Shown here one piece after another: positions 22,704 to 33,205 of a DNA stretch of 64,000 nt (the first letter of the stretch is position 1; each line of letters begins with the position of its first letter). The stretch is from Calvatia gigantea (Eukaryota > Basidiomycota > Agaricomycetes > Agaricales > Lycoperdaceae), in NCBI GenBank assembly GCA_025093985.1, contig JACAAK010000007.1, forward strand, positions 2,562,859-2,626,858, given 5' to 3'. Below the pieces are notes generated by a model that saw only the letters and a list, made by a program, of their open reading frames with translations, made no database searches and had not been told where the DNA came from. The position numbers and the translations under genes are program-made.

Positions 22704-25700
22704 ATGGGGAAATTCCAACGCTTCTTCAAAAAAGTCTTTAAAGGCTTATCCCATGAACGGCTTGATGTTAATGGTGACCTAATGCCGTCCCTCGATCCAG
22801 GTGTGTGTTGCAACGCCTTGAGAAGCACCGCATGCCAACCTCCGTTCATCCGAAGTCACTGTCGTCCCGTCCAAGGTCTCTCTCAGCACCGGTGAGCCAT
22901 TTGCCATTGAATTCAATGGAACCCAGAGCTGATTCCTCGCTCCAGAACCCCTACCGCCGGTCCCGGTTGAAGTTGGTGTTGTGACGACCCCTTCGAGCTA
23001 GGAAGTACCAGGAAAATCAACTGGAAAGACTCCTGAGACCTGTTACAATTCAACTACTGGTTACTACCCAGGTGTGTGTTGCGAGCGTTTGAATGCTCGC
23101 GGCTGAACTTGTGTGATCACTTGGCAACTTCGAAAATCCATTTAATGCAGTCTCCCAACACTCACCTAATGTCGCCGGCGTTCGACCACGACCCTCTTTC
23201 AATTCTCGTTTGTGCTTCTCGCTCGAAACCTAATGGAACTCTGAGCTGACCCCTCCCTTTCGAATCTTGCCTATTTGTCCCCTGCCGGCACTGCTACGGT
23301 GACAGTTTCTCAAAACAAACAGTGGCCGGTAATAGCCCAGGAGACACCTGAGAGCAACGATGAGTTGCCTATGATCCCTGGTTCAGGTGCGAGTTACAAC
23401 GAATTGATAAAAATAAGCGTTGACGTGGCTACCTGCGAACCCCCTGGCTACTTCGCCTTGACATCCGCATATGAAGGTGAGGGAGAAACTCCTATGATCC
23501 GAACCCAGGGATCCTTTGAATTCAATATAATCGGCGGTTCTACACAGTCTCCTACGGGCGATCAAGGTGCGTTGGTTTAGAGTTTCTTGTCGTAATATCC
23601 TGATCGGCCTTCAGCGGTCCCCTTGCCCAATCCACACACTGGTGGATTTTTTTCCAATGGAAGCGGTTTTTATTTCCACAAGCCAGTAATGCAAGAAATC
23701 CATGAACATCATGGCCAGAATGGTGAGCAAATTGCTGTATGCTCGGCTCTTCATGGCGTAGAAACTGAGGCCTTAGTTGCTGGTTAGTATTGGGTGGAAT
23801 GAGGGCACATATTATTTTTGGTGCAGAATTCGACTCTTCGAGTCGCGATGATCCCCCCCGATGCCATCCAGACACCCGAACTAAATTTCTTGAGCAGCTC
23901 CAGACGCGCATCCATGACAGCACTCTGGGAACGAGGATTATCTGGCTCGTTGGACCGGCCGGTATTGGCAAGTCCGCAATCATGCAGAGTCTGGCCGAAA
24001 TCGTGTGTCCTCTTCCCACCCTTAGATGTGCAACGTTGTTTTTTTCCCGACCCAACCACCGAGATGACCCCAAAAAGGTTTTCACGACCTTGGCTTATGG
24101 CCTCGCTGTGGCCGATGAGGAGTATTGTCGCTATATGGGGGAAAGACTATCTGGTGACCCTGGCTTCCTAGAGAAGTCCCTTGAGGAGCAATTTAAACGC
24201 CTCTTCATTATTCCGTTCACCCGCGGAGCCGTCAACTTTGGTTCTCGGCGTTGGGTAGTGCTTTTGGATGGTTTTGATGAGATCAACGGTGAAAGAGAAC
24301 AATACAGGATATTGGATCTGATTCGTGAATCCCTCCTCCCTCCCATCCAATCTACGCCCTTCATCTGGATCATCGCCAGCCGACCTGAGGCTCACCTACA
24401 AACATCCTTCCATCGAGTTGAGCAACAAATCGGATGTTTCTGGAAACTTGAGGTGCCGATCGACTCCGAGGAGGCCTTGCTCAGTGTAGAACTCTACCTT
24501 CGCACAGAGTTTGCAAGGATCCGACGCGATTACTGGGATATTGTGCCACCCGTATGGCCATCCGAGAATGACTTTCTGCAGCTCACGAAATCCTCTTCCG
24601 GACTGTTCGTTTTCGCCTCTACCCTAGTCGATTACGTTGGCAAAGAGAATCCAGTACTTCGTCTCAAACACATTCTTTCTTTGATTGGCCAAAGCGCAAT
24701 ACGCCAGAGCCCAACAGGCGAGATAAAGAGCAACCCGTTCCACACCCTTGACTTGTTATATACAACGATCATGTCAGATATACCGGCAGACTCCCTTCGT
24801 ACAGCAAAAACTATTCTCGGCTTCTATCTTCTCGGCAATGTTGTGGCAAAGGACCGCCCGAACCTCCTCCTCTTATGCAATATCTTGGAACTTGAACGAC
24901 ACGCCGCTTATGCCGCACTGCGCAAACTGCACTCGGTCCTCAGGTTCCCGTCCCCAGATCAGGCGTCTTCAAAATGTGTCGAGTTCCTCCATGCTTCATT
25001 TTCTGATTTTCTCAAAGACCGGTTTCGCTCTCAGTCCTGTTACATTGACTTGAATCAAGAACTCTTGAAGATATGGCGATGTTATGGTAACATCATCAAA
25101 TTGGCCCCTGCAAAGGGTAAGTTTCCGAGTTTAACACCATCAAGTACACACTGATATGTGTTATGTTGAATAGCACTTAGAGATAATATCACGCTGTCCT
25201 GGGAACCAGTTTTTGCCATCCAGAGGGAGCAACTTCGCGATCAGATGCAAGCAAAAGCCAAACTTTTCTGGTTTATAAATTTGGTTCGTTTCTGCCATGA
25301 TTCTTCATGCCAACATGGAGGAACGTTATACCGTTTCTCACCCGATGCCGCTGAAATCATCAAGGTCTTTGAGCAGCTCGGTTCCACGCCGTTTGAGAGA
25401 GGAGGGGTGGAGACTGATGGGGATGATATGGCATCCCTCTGTGGCTGGTTCTCTAACCATGTATGTCAGATATTCCAACCATACCTAATCTGCCTACTCA
25501 GGATATTCATAGGCACCGATTCCGTTTCGTCAAAGGGTGATATCTAAGGAGTATGATCTGACACAACTTCGTGGACATGACCTAAACAATATGTTCAATG
25601 GTCTTTGTATAAGAAAGTGGGCTGTCTACCATATCCGCAGTGGCAGACTGTGGAGGCCAGAAATGTTTGACTTGGATGTAAGCCAATATCTTATGGGTCA

Positions 25701-26003
25701 GATAGCTTTGCTGAATCAGCCCCCTCCTACTAGAAACTCAGTGTTGACCAGTGGAATAAAGTGAAACGACTTGCTCTGAAGTGGAAGCCTGAGTGTGTGT
25801 CCTGGGAAACAGATCCACTCCACTGGAGTGTTCTGGCAAACCTGTTGATCCTGCAGAGAAGGCCAAAAGAACATAAACATGCCAAAGTCAAGATTGTACA
25901 TATAAAGTCAATAGAATGTTATGCTATTATTGGATCTCTTCAAGTAGCTGTTAGTGCCAGTGAAAGTCTTGAATATTTTGTTTTTCCTTATATTAAAGAG
26001 TAG
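22704..26003 (+). CDS. N5: NACHT-type NLR (STAND NTPase), apparently intact
   Basis: Best preserved copy. Start MGKFQRFFKKVFKG (22704-22800) is followed by a GTGTGT donor. A later N-terminal exon reads open 23275-23566 (SQNKQWPVIAQ..). Intron 23567-23614 joins it to exon 23615-23722 (GGFFSNGSGFYFHKP), and intron 23723-23787 to the NACHT exon 23788-25116. Walker A is GPAGIGKS at 23952-23975, Walker B is VVLLDGFDEI, sensor-like IIASRPEAHL, winged-helix LHASFSDFLKDR. Tail exons 25174-25460, 25513-25677 and 25734-26003 have lengths identical to N3. No internal stop or frameshift is seen from 23788. CG dinucleotides vanish after 25768, inside the last exon, which may reflect spread of methylation from the flanking transposons. 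The first exons are tentative. Confidence 0.75.
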
Positions 26004-26956
26004 ATTAGAATACAATGTATATGTCCAATTGCAGTGTTTTAACAGGCAACATTGTGTGGCCTAATAAGATGGAATACCTAGTAAAGTTGAAGTTGGTATG
26101 TGACTACATATCTGTCTACTGACAATGATCATCACTTCACAGGGGAGAACAGACAGATACAATGGAAGACTATGGAGTAAGTACTTCCCTTCTTTTGCCC
26201 TCAAGTCCTTGCTGTCTTGTTTTGTTGAGCATTGACTGTCATTGATTCATCTGGCATTATAAATCTTTGGCTTGGCTTGTCTGGCCCACTCTGGACAGCT
26301 AAAAAAGAATGTCTAGGTTTGTATTTTATAATGGGGCTAAAATACAAAGTATTGTAAGGATGACATGCAACTACCTATAGATAAAAGTCTATGAGGGCTT
26401 CTCTACAATCTGGTATGGTCAGCATCAAGAAGACTTGGTTACAATACCCAAGTTTCTAGTTCTGATACATCAAGCTGAAAATTAGTACCCATCATAGTAG
26501 GAGGATCTGGTAGAAGTAGAAGGTTATAGGGCAGTGATTTCCAAAGGAGAATTATGAGGCCCTATACTCTTTAACTGGGTTTTAATAGAGTGGAGAGCCT
26601 CCCAGGCATATGGGAGTGGTCACAATGTAGGATGTTCCACTTGCTTGCTGCTGGTAATATACTACAATGCATAGTACAGTAGGATAGCACTCAAAGCATA
26701 ACAGTACTATGTGCCATCAATGTTGTGGACCTAGCTAGAGCAAAACAGAGCAGGGTAAGCAGGCCTCAAGGAGAGGGCCAGATGTGTAGAGTAGAATTCT
26801 AAGTAGTGTAGTACTAAGAGATAGCAGAGCAGAAGAGACTGGAACATTGCAAAAAGGAGTGGGGAAAAGTAGATGGGAAAGATGTGAGGTCACTACAAGT
26901 AGTAACCCATTTATTGGTTATGAAATGGAGAGAGGAGCTACAGTAAGGGACAAAAC
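25769..26956. other. CG-free tract covering the N5 last exon and 3' flank
   Basis: I read every line from 25769 to 26956 and found no CG dinucleotide. The homologous flanks after N3 and N4 contain many. Example: GACGCGTCGAGC (17425-17436) corresponds to GATACATCAAGC (26464-26475). Changes are CG to TG or CA, as expected from deamination of 5-methyl-C. Confidence 0.85.
26004..26938. repeat. NLR 3'-flank repeat, CG-decayed copy after N5
   Basis: Homologous, in order, to 10280-11290 and 16865-17870. It is interrupted at 26941 by the Tc1 element and resumes at 28548. No gene was recognised. Confidence 0.7.
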
Positions 26957-27151
26957 CGTTCCAATGTTTTGAACTTTTCAGAAGATCAGCTCATAACTCA
27001 AGGACTACTGTGGCTGTGCACTTCCTAATTTAATTGTAGATAGTCCAGTATCTTATCTAATCATATGCAAAGTATGATTATGTAATCCTTTGTTTTGGGG
27101 GAGTTATTAATTAATTAATATTTTAAGTACATTGGAACAGTTTTGTCCCTC
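26941..27151 (+). repeat. Left terminal inverted repeat of the Tc1 element
   Basis: It matches the right repeat 28335-28545 in reverse complement nearly perfectly by eye. Its outer end GGGACAAAACCGTTCCAATG (26947-26966) recurs inverted at its inner end (27131-27150, CATTGGAACAGTTTTGTCCC with one mismatch), so the repeat is itself a large imperfect palindrome. Confidence 0.9.
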
Positions 27152-27290
27152 TCAAATTCTGAGCACATGACTTCGTTTATTGCAATCAAATAAATACAAA
27201 TAAAATCATGTGACCATGTAGGGTGATGTATAAATGGATGTGCTTATTCTCAGGTGCAAATTAACTCCCCCACTATACCTTTACAACTAT

Positions 27291-28307
27291 ATGCGCTCTC
27301 TTTCCTCTACTCAGACCAATAGAGTCCTCTCTTACCTGGACCAAGGGAAATCTGCTCATCATATTGCTTCTATTACTGGTCTGGGAGTCAGTACTATTTC
27401 TAGGATTCGCTCCAAACATAGATCAACACTTTCCAAATCTGTTGGTGGCCGCCCATCTAAACTTTCTCCCTCTGATATCCACTATTCTGTTCGCCTCATC
27501 ACCTCTCGCAAGGCTGACAATGCCTCCCAAGTCACCAAATCACTTCAAAATGTTATTGCCCAGCCTGTATCCACCAAAACAGTGCGCAGGGCACTCAGAG
27601 GAGCTGGAATGAAGGCTGTAGTCAAGCGGAAACGACCTAAACTTACTGCTGTCCATAGGAGGAAAAGGTTGGAGTGGGCAGAAGCACATGTTAACTGGAC
27701 CCTGGAGGACTGGAAGAGGGTTATTTGGACAGATGAGTCCAAAATCAATCGGTTTGGATCAGATGGAAGGGTTTGGGTATGGAAAAAGGCAGGAGAGGGG
27801 CTGAATGATAGATTGGTTGAGGGAACAGTCAAGTTTGGTGGAGGAAATGTGATGATCTGGGGTTGTATGCTGTGGGATGGAGTGGGGTTTGCCACTAAAA
27901 TTGAAGGGAAGATGGATGCTGACCTTTATGTTCAAATTTTGGGGGATGAACTAAAGAGGAGCATCAGGTGGTATGGGAAGAATGAGGAGGATATGGTCTT
28001 CCAACAGGACAATGACCCCAAACACAAGAGCAAAAAGGCTACAAACTGGCTAGATGAGTCTGAATTGGAGGTTATGGTATGGCCCCCACAGTCTCCAGAC
28101 CTTAATCCCATTGAACATCTCTGGACTCACCTCAAGAATAAGCTGGGAGAGTATGATACTCCTCCTGATAGCATGAATACCCTATGGGAGAGGATACAAA
28201 AGGAGTGGGATGACATAGAACCAGAAGTGTGTCAGAATCTGATAGAGAGTATGCCTAGGAGGGTCCAGGCAGTTTTACAGGCCAAGGGAGCTTATACCAG
28301 GTACTAG
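27291..28307 (+). CDS. Tc1-family DD34E transposase
   Basis: 338 residues from ATG 27291. An in-frame ATG at 27234 would add 19 residues with no helix-turn-helix similarity, so the inner start is preferred. The N-terminal HTH is QTNRVLSYLDQGKSAHHIAS followed by GLGVSTISRI and a basic GGRPSK hook. A second HTH follows (SQVTKSLQN..VSTKTVRRAL) with a KRKRPKL basic patch. Catalytic motifs are VIWTDES (first Asp), FQQDNDPKHKS (second Asp) and PQSPDLNPIEHLW (Glu), with 34 residues between the second Asp and the Glu, the DD34E spacing of Tc1. No stop or frameshift. The enzyme would cut and rejoin the ends at TA sites. It may still be active; nothing in the sequence rules that out. Confidence 0.93.
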   Translation: MRSLSSTQTNRVLSYLDQGKSAHHIASITGLGVSTISRIRSKHRSTLSKSVGGRPSKLSPSDIHYSVRLITSRKADNASQVTKSLQNVIAQPVSTKTVRRALRGAGMKAVVKRKRPKLTAVHRRKRLEWAEAHVNWTLEDWKRVIWTDESKINRFGSDGRVWVWKKAGEGLNDRLVEGTVKFGGGNVMIWGCMLWDGVGFATKIEGKMDADLYVQILGDELKRSIRWYGKNEEDMVFQQDNDPKHKSKKATNWLDESELEVMVWPPQSPDLNPIEHLWTHLKNKLGEYDTPPDSMNTLWERIQKEWDDIEPEVCQNLIESMPRRVQAVLQAKGAYTRY

Positions 28308-28334
28308 AATACCCATTTTGTATATAAATTTCAA

Positions 28335-28545
28335 GAGGGACAAAACTGTTCCAATGCACTTAAAATATTAATTAATTAATAACTCCCCTAAAACAAAGGA
28401 TTACATAATCATACTTTGCATATGATTAGATAAGATACTGGACTATCTACAATTAAATTAGGAAGTGCACAGCCACAGTAGTCCTTGAGATATGAGCTGA
28501 TCTTCTGAGAAGTTCAAAACATTGGAACGGTTTTGTCCCTTACTG
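28335..28545 (-). repeat. Right terminal inverted repeat of the Tc1 element
   Basis: Reverse complement of 26941-27151 and of the same length. The inner copy of the 20-bp motif starts at 28337 (GGGACAAAACTGTTCCAATG), the outer inverted copy ends at 28539. Confidence 0.9.
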
Positions 28546-28599
28546 TAAGTGAGCAGGGGGTCATGAGACATAGATATAATTCATGTTATATCAACCCAA

Positions 28600-29690
28600 T
28601 ACTAGATTCAAGGATTTAGTCCACTGTCAGGTTCTTATCCAGCTCTGTGATTTGAGGAGATAATTACAGCCTGAATATCATGGGTTCCAGCAGGCTCATG
28701 AATTGAATATATAGACAGCATAGTGTTACAACTTTAGTCTGAGTTTACCTCAGGTTGCAACTTAGGCTAAGACTTGAGAGTGAGTAAGAGGAGAGGAACA
28801 AAGGTCATTAAGCATACTGAATACAGTGGATGTATGTATGCTTAAATACAGGAAGCCATTCAGTTGAATGGATGGAGTAACTATGTGAAACATCTGATTA
28901 GGCTGGCGTAGTAGTTAACACGAGTCATAACTGGAGATTGCTCAACAGGAATAGCTAAAACAGATATACTGATAGACAGGAATGCAGACAAGGATGGAGT
29001 ACAACTTGATTGGTAGAAAACCATAACATATAGGGGCCCAGCATCAATGGCTGGATACCAATGTGTAACAATAAAGGTCCAATGGCCTAAGTCACAGGGC
29101 CCCAGAAATATAAGAGATTAGTTTGCCTGGAAGACAGAGAAGATTGAAGCTTACATGCCATTCTGGACTTCAAATTCTTGAACCTCACTGTTGTACTATT
29201 CAATTGTCTCCACAACAAATACTGAGATGGCATTAGTCACATAGCATTGTTCAGCATTATTCTTGATAGCAATACCACTGTTAATGAGTGGACAGTGCCT
29301 TTCCTCATGTTCCAAGGTGCAATTGGAGTAAAGTGTGTATATTATGTCTCATGGAAGTAAGAATTTGGTAACTGATTGGACATAGGTCTGGGAGGTAGGG
29401 GAAAAACAGTTGAGAAGCAGAGATGTGAGACTACTCATTGTTCCAGAGATTGACACACTATCAATTTCTTCATGGATGATGGTTGAGGAGGGCAATGATA
29501 TTCACATTTTCTTTGACTTGAGGGAAAGCTCAGTTATTGTGTGCTTTGCCAGTGCCTCCACAGTACAGAAGTTTATTTACAGTATTAGCATAATAGTAAA
29601 CCACCACTGGGGAAACACCACATGAAAAGAGGTTACCCACCTGAGGACTAAAGATTAAATTGATTACAAACCCCACCAAATACAGATTGT
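28600..29690 (-). pseudogene. Second M18 aspartyl aminopeptidase remnant, split by an LTR
   Basis: Collinear with 11340-12120. It contains decayed versions of the last M18 exon (TAGTCCACTGTCAGGTTC at 28617-28634), the NDM donor region (about 29155), the ALHPNY..HEE block (about 29300) and the TNETGS block (about 29440). A solo LTR (28724-29028) interrupts the last exon. Almost no CG remains. No coding frame survives; it belongs to the duplicated N5 module. Confidence 0.6.
28724..29028 (-). repeat. Solo LTR, family LTR-1
   Basis: A 305-bp TGTTAC..CATAACA sequence matches the LTRs of elements E, G/J, H, I and K. Flanks are CATAG on the left and TATAG on the right, an imperfect 5-bp target duplication. 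Flanking sequence is contiguous in the N3 module near 11470. It arose by LTR-LTR recombination. Confidence 0.8.
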
Positions 29691-30069
29691 AGCAGCACTA
29701 TGCATGCCAGTCCCCAACTCTAGTGTTTACCAGTAGCTGTTTAAGTTTCAAGACTTTATCACATTGATTGACAATAATAGTAGGAAAGGATGTGCTTAAG
29801 CAAATCATCTTTAGCCATGGCAAGATAGATTCTGGGCTCATGAAATGGGTGCAATTTATTTTGGGATAATATAGGGGGTTGTGTTAGATGGCCTACTGTG
29901 ACAGATCATGAGTGACACCAACAGTGGGACAGTCACTCAATTTAAGAACATGGGCTTTTTAACAGAGTAATTTAACAAGTAACAGCATTGAATTTATACA
30001 ATCAATTAGCAATGTATGATGAAGCAAGAAACTACTCACAGGATCAGCAAAATCAGAAAGAAGCATTGC
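29691..30069. other. No gene recognised
   Basis: AT-rich, CG-free sequence between the M18 remnant and the first LTR of the nest. No ORF with a motif and no repeat shared with other parts of the window were seen. Confidence 0.5.
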
Positions 30070-30377
30070 TGTTATGACCTTAGTATGATGGGACCTCAGG
30101 TTGCAACTTGGGCTAAGACTTGAGAGTGAGTAAAGGAAAAGAACTAGGTGGTTAAGTAGTACCAAATACAAGGGGGTGTATATATGCTTAAATATTAGAG
30201 GGCATCCAGTTGAATGGATGGAGTTACTACTATGAAATGTCTGATGACTATGGCATGGTAGTACATGAGCCAATACTTGGAGAATGCTGGACTAGAATAG
30301 ATGAGACAGGATACACAAATAGATGGGGAATGCAGATGAGGGTAGTGATGTGACAGGAAACAGTGAAAACTACAACA
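30070..30377 (-). repeat. 3' LTR of element E (LTR-1)
   Basis: TGTTATGACCTTAG..ACTACAACA, 308 bp, followed at once by the minus-strand polypurine tract. It is similar to 38103-38406 and 54347-54653. Confidence 0.8.
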
Positions 30378-30389
30378 TTACCCCCTGAT

Positions 30390-32048
30390 TTAGCTTTATG
30401 TCTCAGGAAGCTTGTTAAAGTCACTATAGACTATGGCTGTGGTGAGAGCTTTCTTGGTGGTGCCTATAAGATATCTTCCATTGTTGGAACACATGAAGAA
30501 GACAGGTAAGTAGCTTCAGCCATCTTGGTGGATAGAGGACTGGGACTCCTTTATAGAGGAACTCAGTGATGATGGAATTTTCCCAGTAATTCTTGACTAT
30601 CAAGCTCCAGTAGCATTGGTCTCATTCTTGGCCAGATAACACAGTGTAGGTAGTACATGGGTGGTTGAAAAACCAAGATAATCTGGGGGAGAGTAATTGT
30701 TACAAACTTACTACTATTCCTGGACTCTTCCTATTAGCATATTAACCTTCTATCTAGACTTCATCATCTTCTTTCTATATACCTTAGTCATGTTCTTTAT
30801 TTATTTATCACATGTACTTCTACCCCTGCTTCTTATGACTCATTCTGAGTCATATCCCTGTTTCACCTTCTGATATTCTCATCATTGGACTTCTATCTAC
30901 CTGTCTCTGTCTTCCTATGACTCATATTCTCTCTTCTCTATTCATTTTATCCTGCCCCTATGATTCCTTAACTTACCAATTAACCTGTAGTAGTCTCCTA
31001 TTGACCCTATACCCATTTACTATGTAATTCTCTCATCTCTTATCCATAGCTAGTATATAACCCTGAGTAGTACCATTGTATTACCTTAGGTTAGTTCTAG
31101 TAACAAGCTTCCTTATCTTCACTTGTCTGCTACAAGGTTAACAACCTTGGGGATTACAGTGACATTTAACTCAGGACTTCTCAGACAAGTACAAGCTTCT
31201 ACTCAAGGGAGTGATCTGAAGTCTGCACAGAAGTCATTGAGACTTGTCGTATACTCCTAGGGCTATAGTGTTGAACCTCTCTCCTGAGTAGGAGATGATC
31301 TGGGCCCAGTTGTGAAGGTAAGGTAACACACATAATAGTAATGGTCTTGATGAATCTGTACAGTGCATTGACTTCTTCCCTTATAGAGACAGTAGCTTCT
31401 TCATCTATGGGAGTATTGGCTCAGATAGGCTAGGCATGGTAGGAAGCTCTGATGGTATCTTGTAATTTTTTAAGGGTGGTGTGAATCCTATTGACAAGTT
31501 CCTCAGTACTAGAGTTGTCAGGAGTAGTATCTCTGCCAAGTAGGTTAGAGGCAATGTCTTCCAGCTCTAGGAATATTTCTGTGATATCAAGACCCTTAAA
31601 TACTTTGAGGCCAAGGTCAATTCTACTCTAGTAGGCTGTCGATGTAGGTTTTCTCAGATAGGTGTGAGTGAAGATTGGCTGAGTGTATAGAAGATGGCAG
31701 GAATATGTTGGCTAGTGGAAGCTGATGCATTTTCAAAACTAGGCATACTATGTCAGTGAATGTGATGTATGTGGTGGAGAGCATAATAAGGTGGTTAGTG
31801 TTCAGCCTTTTGTTCTAGGCTGTGATGGTGAGCTAGCTCTTCATTGGTGGCATTGTTAATATCTTTGAGTAAATCTTCAAGGAGGCCCTGGGCTGGTAAG
31901 GGGGTCATGGCCATGTTAAAACATGTGCCACTTGAAGAGGGTGCTTTATTATTGCCTTGGGGTAGACAGTGGGATGGATGAGATTCTAGTGGGGTTGGGG
32001 ATAAACAAGAGAAGTGATGGTGATGCAGTTGGACTGGGAGGCAGGCAT
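30390..32048 (-). pseudogene. Element E third ORF, decayed and split by LTR-2
   Basis: It starts at MPASQS (32048, after the pol end) and follows the order of K's third ORF: a Pro-rich N-terminus, an AQGLLEDLLKDINNATNEE helix (about 31850), the DIFLELEDI block (about 31570), the MKEEVNAL block (about 31370) and, after the LTR-2 insertion, the ENSI/WDN and KALTTA end. Many frameshifts. No function remains. Confidence 0.6.
30698..31337 (+). repeat. Solo LTR, family LTR-2, in element E
   Basis: 640 bp, TGTTACAAACTTACT..CACATAATA, flanked by GTAAT on both sides (30693-30697 and 31338-31342). The same sequence class is at 33404-34038 (inverted) and 34581-35212. The third ORF of E is contiguous across it. 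Confidence 0.88.
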
Positions 32049-32059
32049 GTTTAGTAGGT

Positions 32060-33205
32060 TTGTCAGCTTGACTAGTTAGGTGACTTTTTGGATTTTCTGC
32101 TCCCTCTTTTATGGGCATTCACCAGATGTCTTTTCAGGTAATCCTTTATGGCCTCATTTGCATTGCCCAGGTTGGATTCTGCTGTCCACATATCTTCTTC
32201 ATTACTATACCCCTTTTAGTATACTAAGAATTGATATCTCTGTCCTTGTTTTCATTGTCCATAGATCTCATCCACTTTATATTCCTCCTCATTATTGATG
32301 ATTACTGGATTAGGTGCAGGTGTCTGTTGTTGGCTCAGGAACTCCACTTTCCATGCTGGTGTCAATAGCTGTTCATTGAATATGTCATAAATGGCCCATT
32401 CTTCTGGTAGATCGAGCCAGGTATGCTACTTCTTCTATCTTTTCCTTGATATAGAAGGGTCTATACTGTTTTTGGCCTAGCTTCTTTGATACTTGATTGG
32501 TATGGATGTTTGTATTTTTGAGCCACACTTCATTGCCAATTTGGTATGATTTAGCATGGAGTCTGCTGTTATCATGTTATTGTTTCATCATCTTCTGATA
32601 TGAGCATAGTAGTTGATAAGGCATTATCTTGGGTGCTCTGTAGTTGTTTTAGGAATTCTCCAGCCTACAGGGTTATTGGTTGTTTTGTCATCCTTCCCTT
32701 TCCTATGGATATCTTCTATAGTTCAGAAAGAACAGTGTCTTTTCTGTTCTCCTAGTGTTATTTGTTGTTGTACTGAAACTCTGCTAAGGGAAGCTATTTG
32801 GCCCAGTTATCTTAGTTATAGTTGCAGTACAGTTGGAGATAGGTTTCCACTTCTCTATTGATGCATTCAGTTTGTCCATCTATCTGTGGGTGATATACCA
32901 TTGATAGATTGCATTCTATTCTGATGCCTTTGAATAGCTCCTTAGTGAATTCTGATATGAATTGTAGGTCCTCAGTTGCCTGAGTATCTGCCTCAGTACT
33001 CCATATAGCTTCCATATCTCATTCCAGTAGATTTGTGCTATACTTTTGGATGAAACATCTGTTCTTGTTGTTATGAGTCATATTATTTTTGTAAAGCAGT
33101 TGATGATGACTAGTATAGTGTCTTTCTCTTTTGACTTTGGCAGTGGTCCAATCAGATTGATGCTGATTTCTTCCCAAGGTCCATTAGGTATAGGGGAGGG
33201 TGTCA
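32060..33205 (-). pseudogene. Element E pol: integrase core and C-terminal region
   Basis: Minus-strand blocks are WEEISINLIGPLPKS (about 33150), then SEFTKELFKGIRIECNLSMVYHPQIDGQTE (32830-32960), TNIHTNQVSKKLGQK (about 32490) and a chromodomain-like EEYKVDEI..TKMKTRTEI..FIVYWKGYSNEEDMW-type end near 32200. TGA replaces Arg at KII*LIT (about 33078). Stops and frameshifts are frequent. Confidence 0.7.

Larger units (their letters stand above)
26941..28545 (+). mobile_element. Tc1/mariner transposon with 211-bp terminal inverted repeats
   Basis: It is bounded by CAGTAAGGGACAAAACCG (26941) and CGGTTTTGTCCCTTACTG (ending 28545), with TA on both sides (26939-26940 and 28546-28547), the target-site duplication of Tc1/mariner elements. 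The terminal repeats run 26941-27151 and 28335-28545. One intact transposase lies between them. It sits in the CG-decayed N5 flank, between sequences that are contiguous in the N3 flank (about 11280). The element looks structurally complete. Confidence 0.93.
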
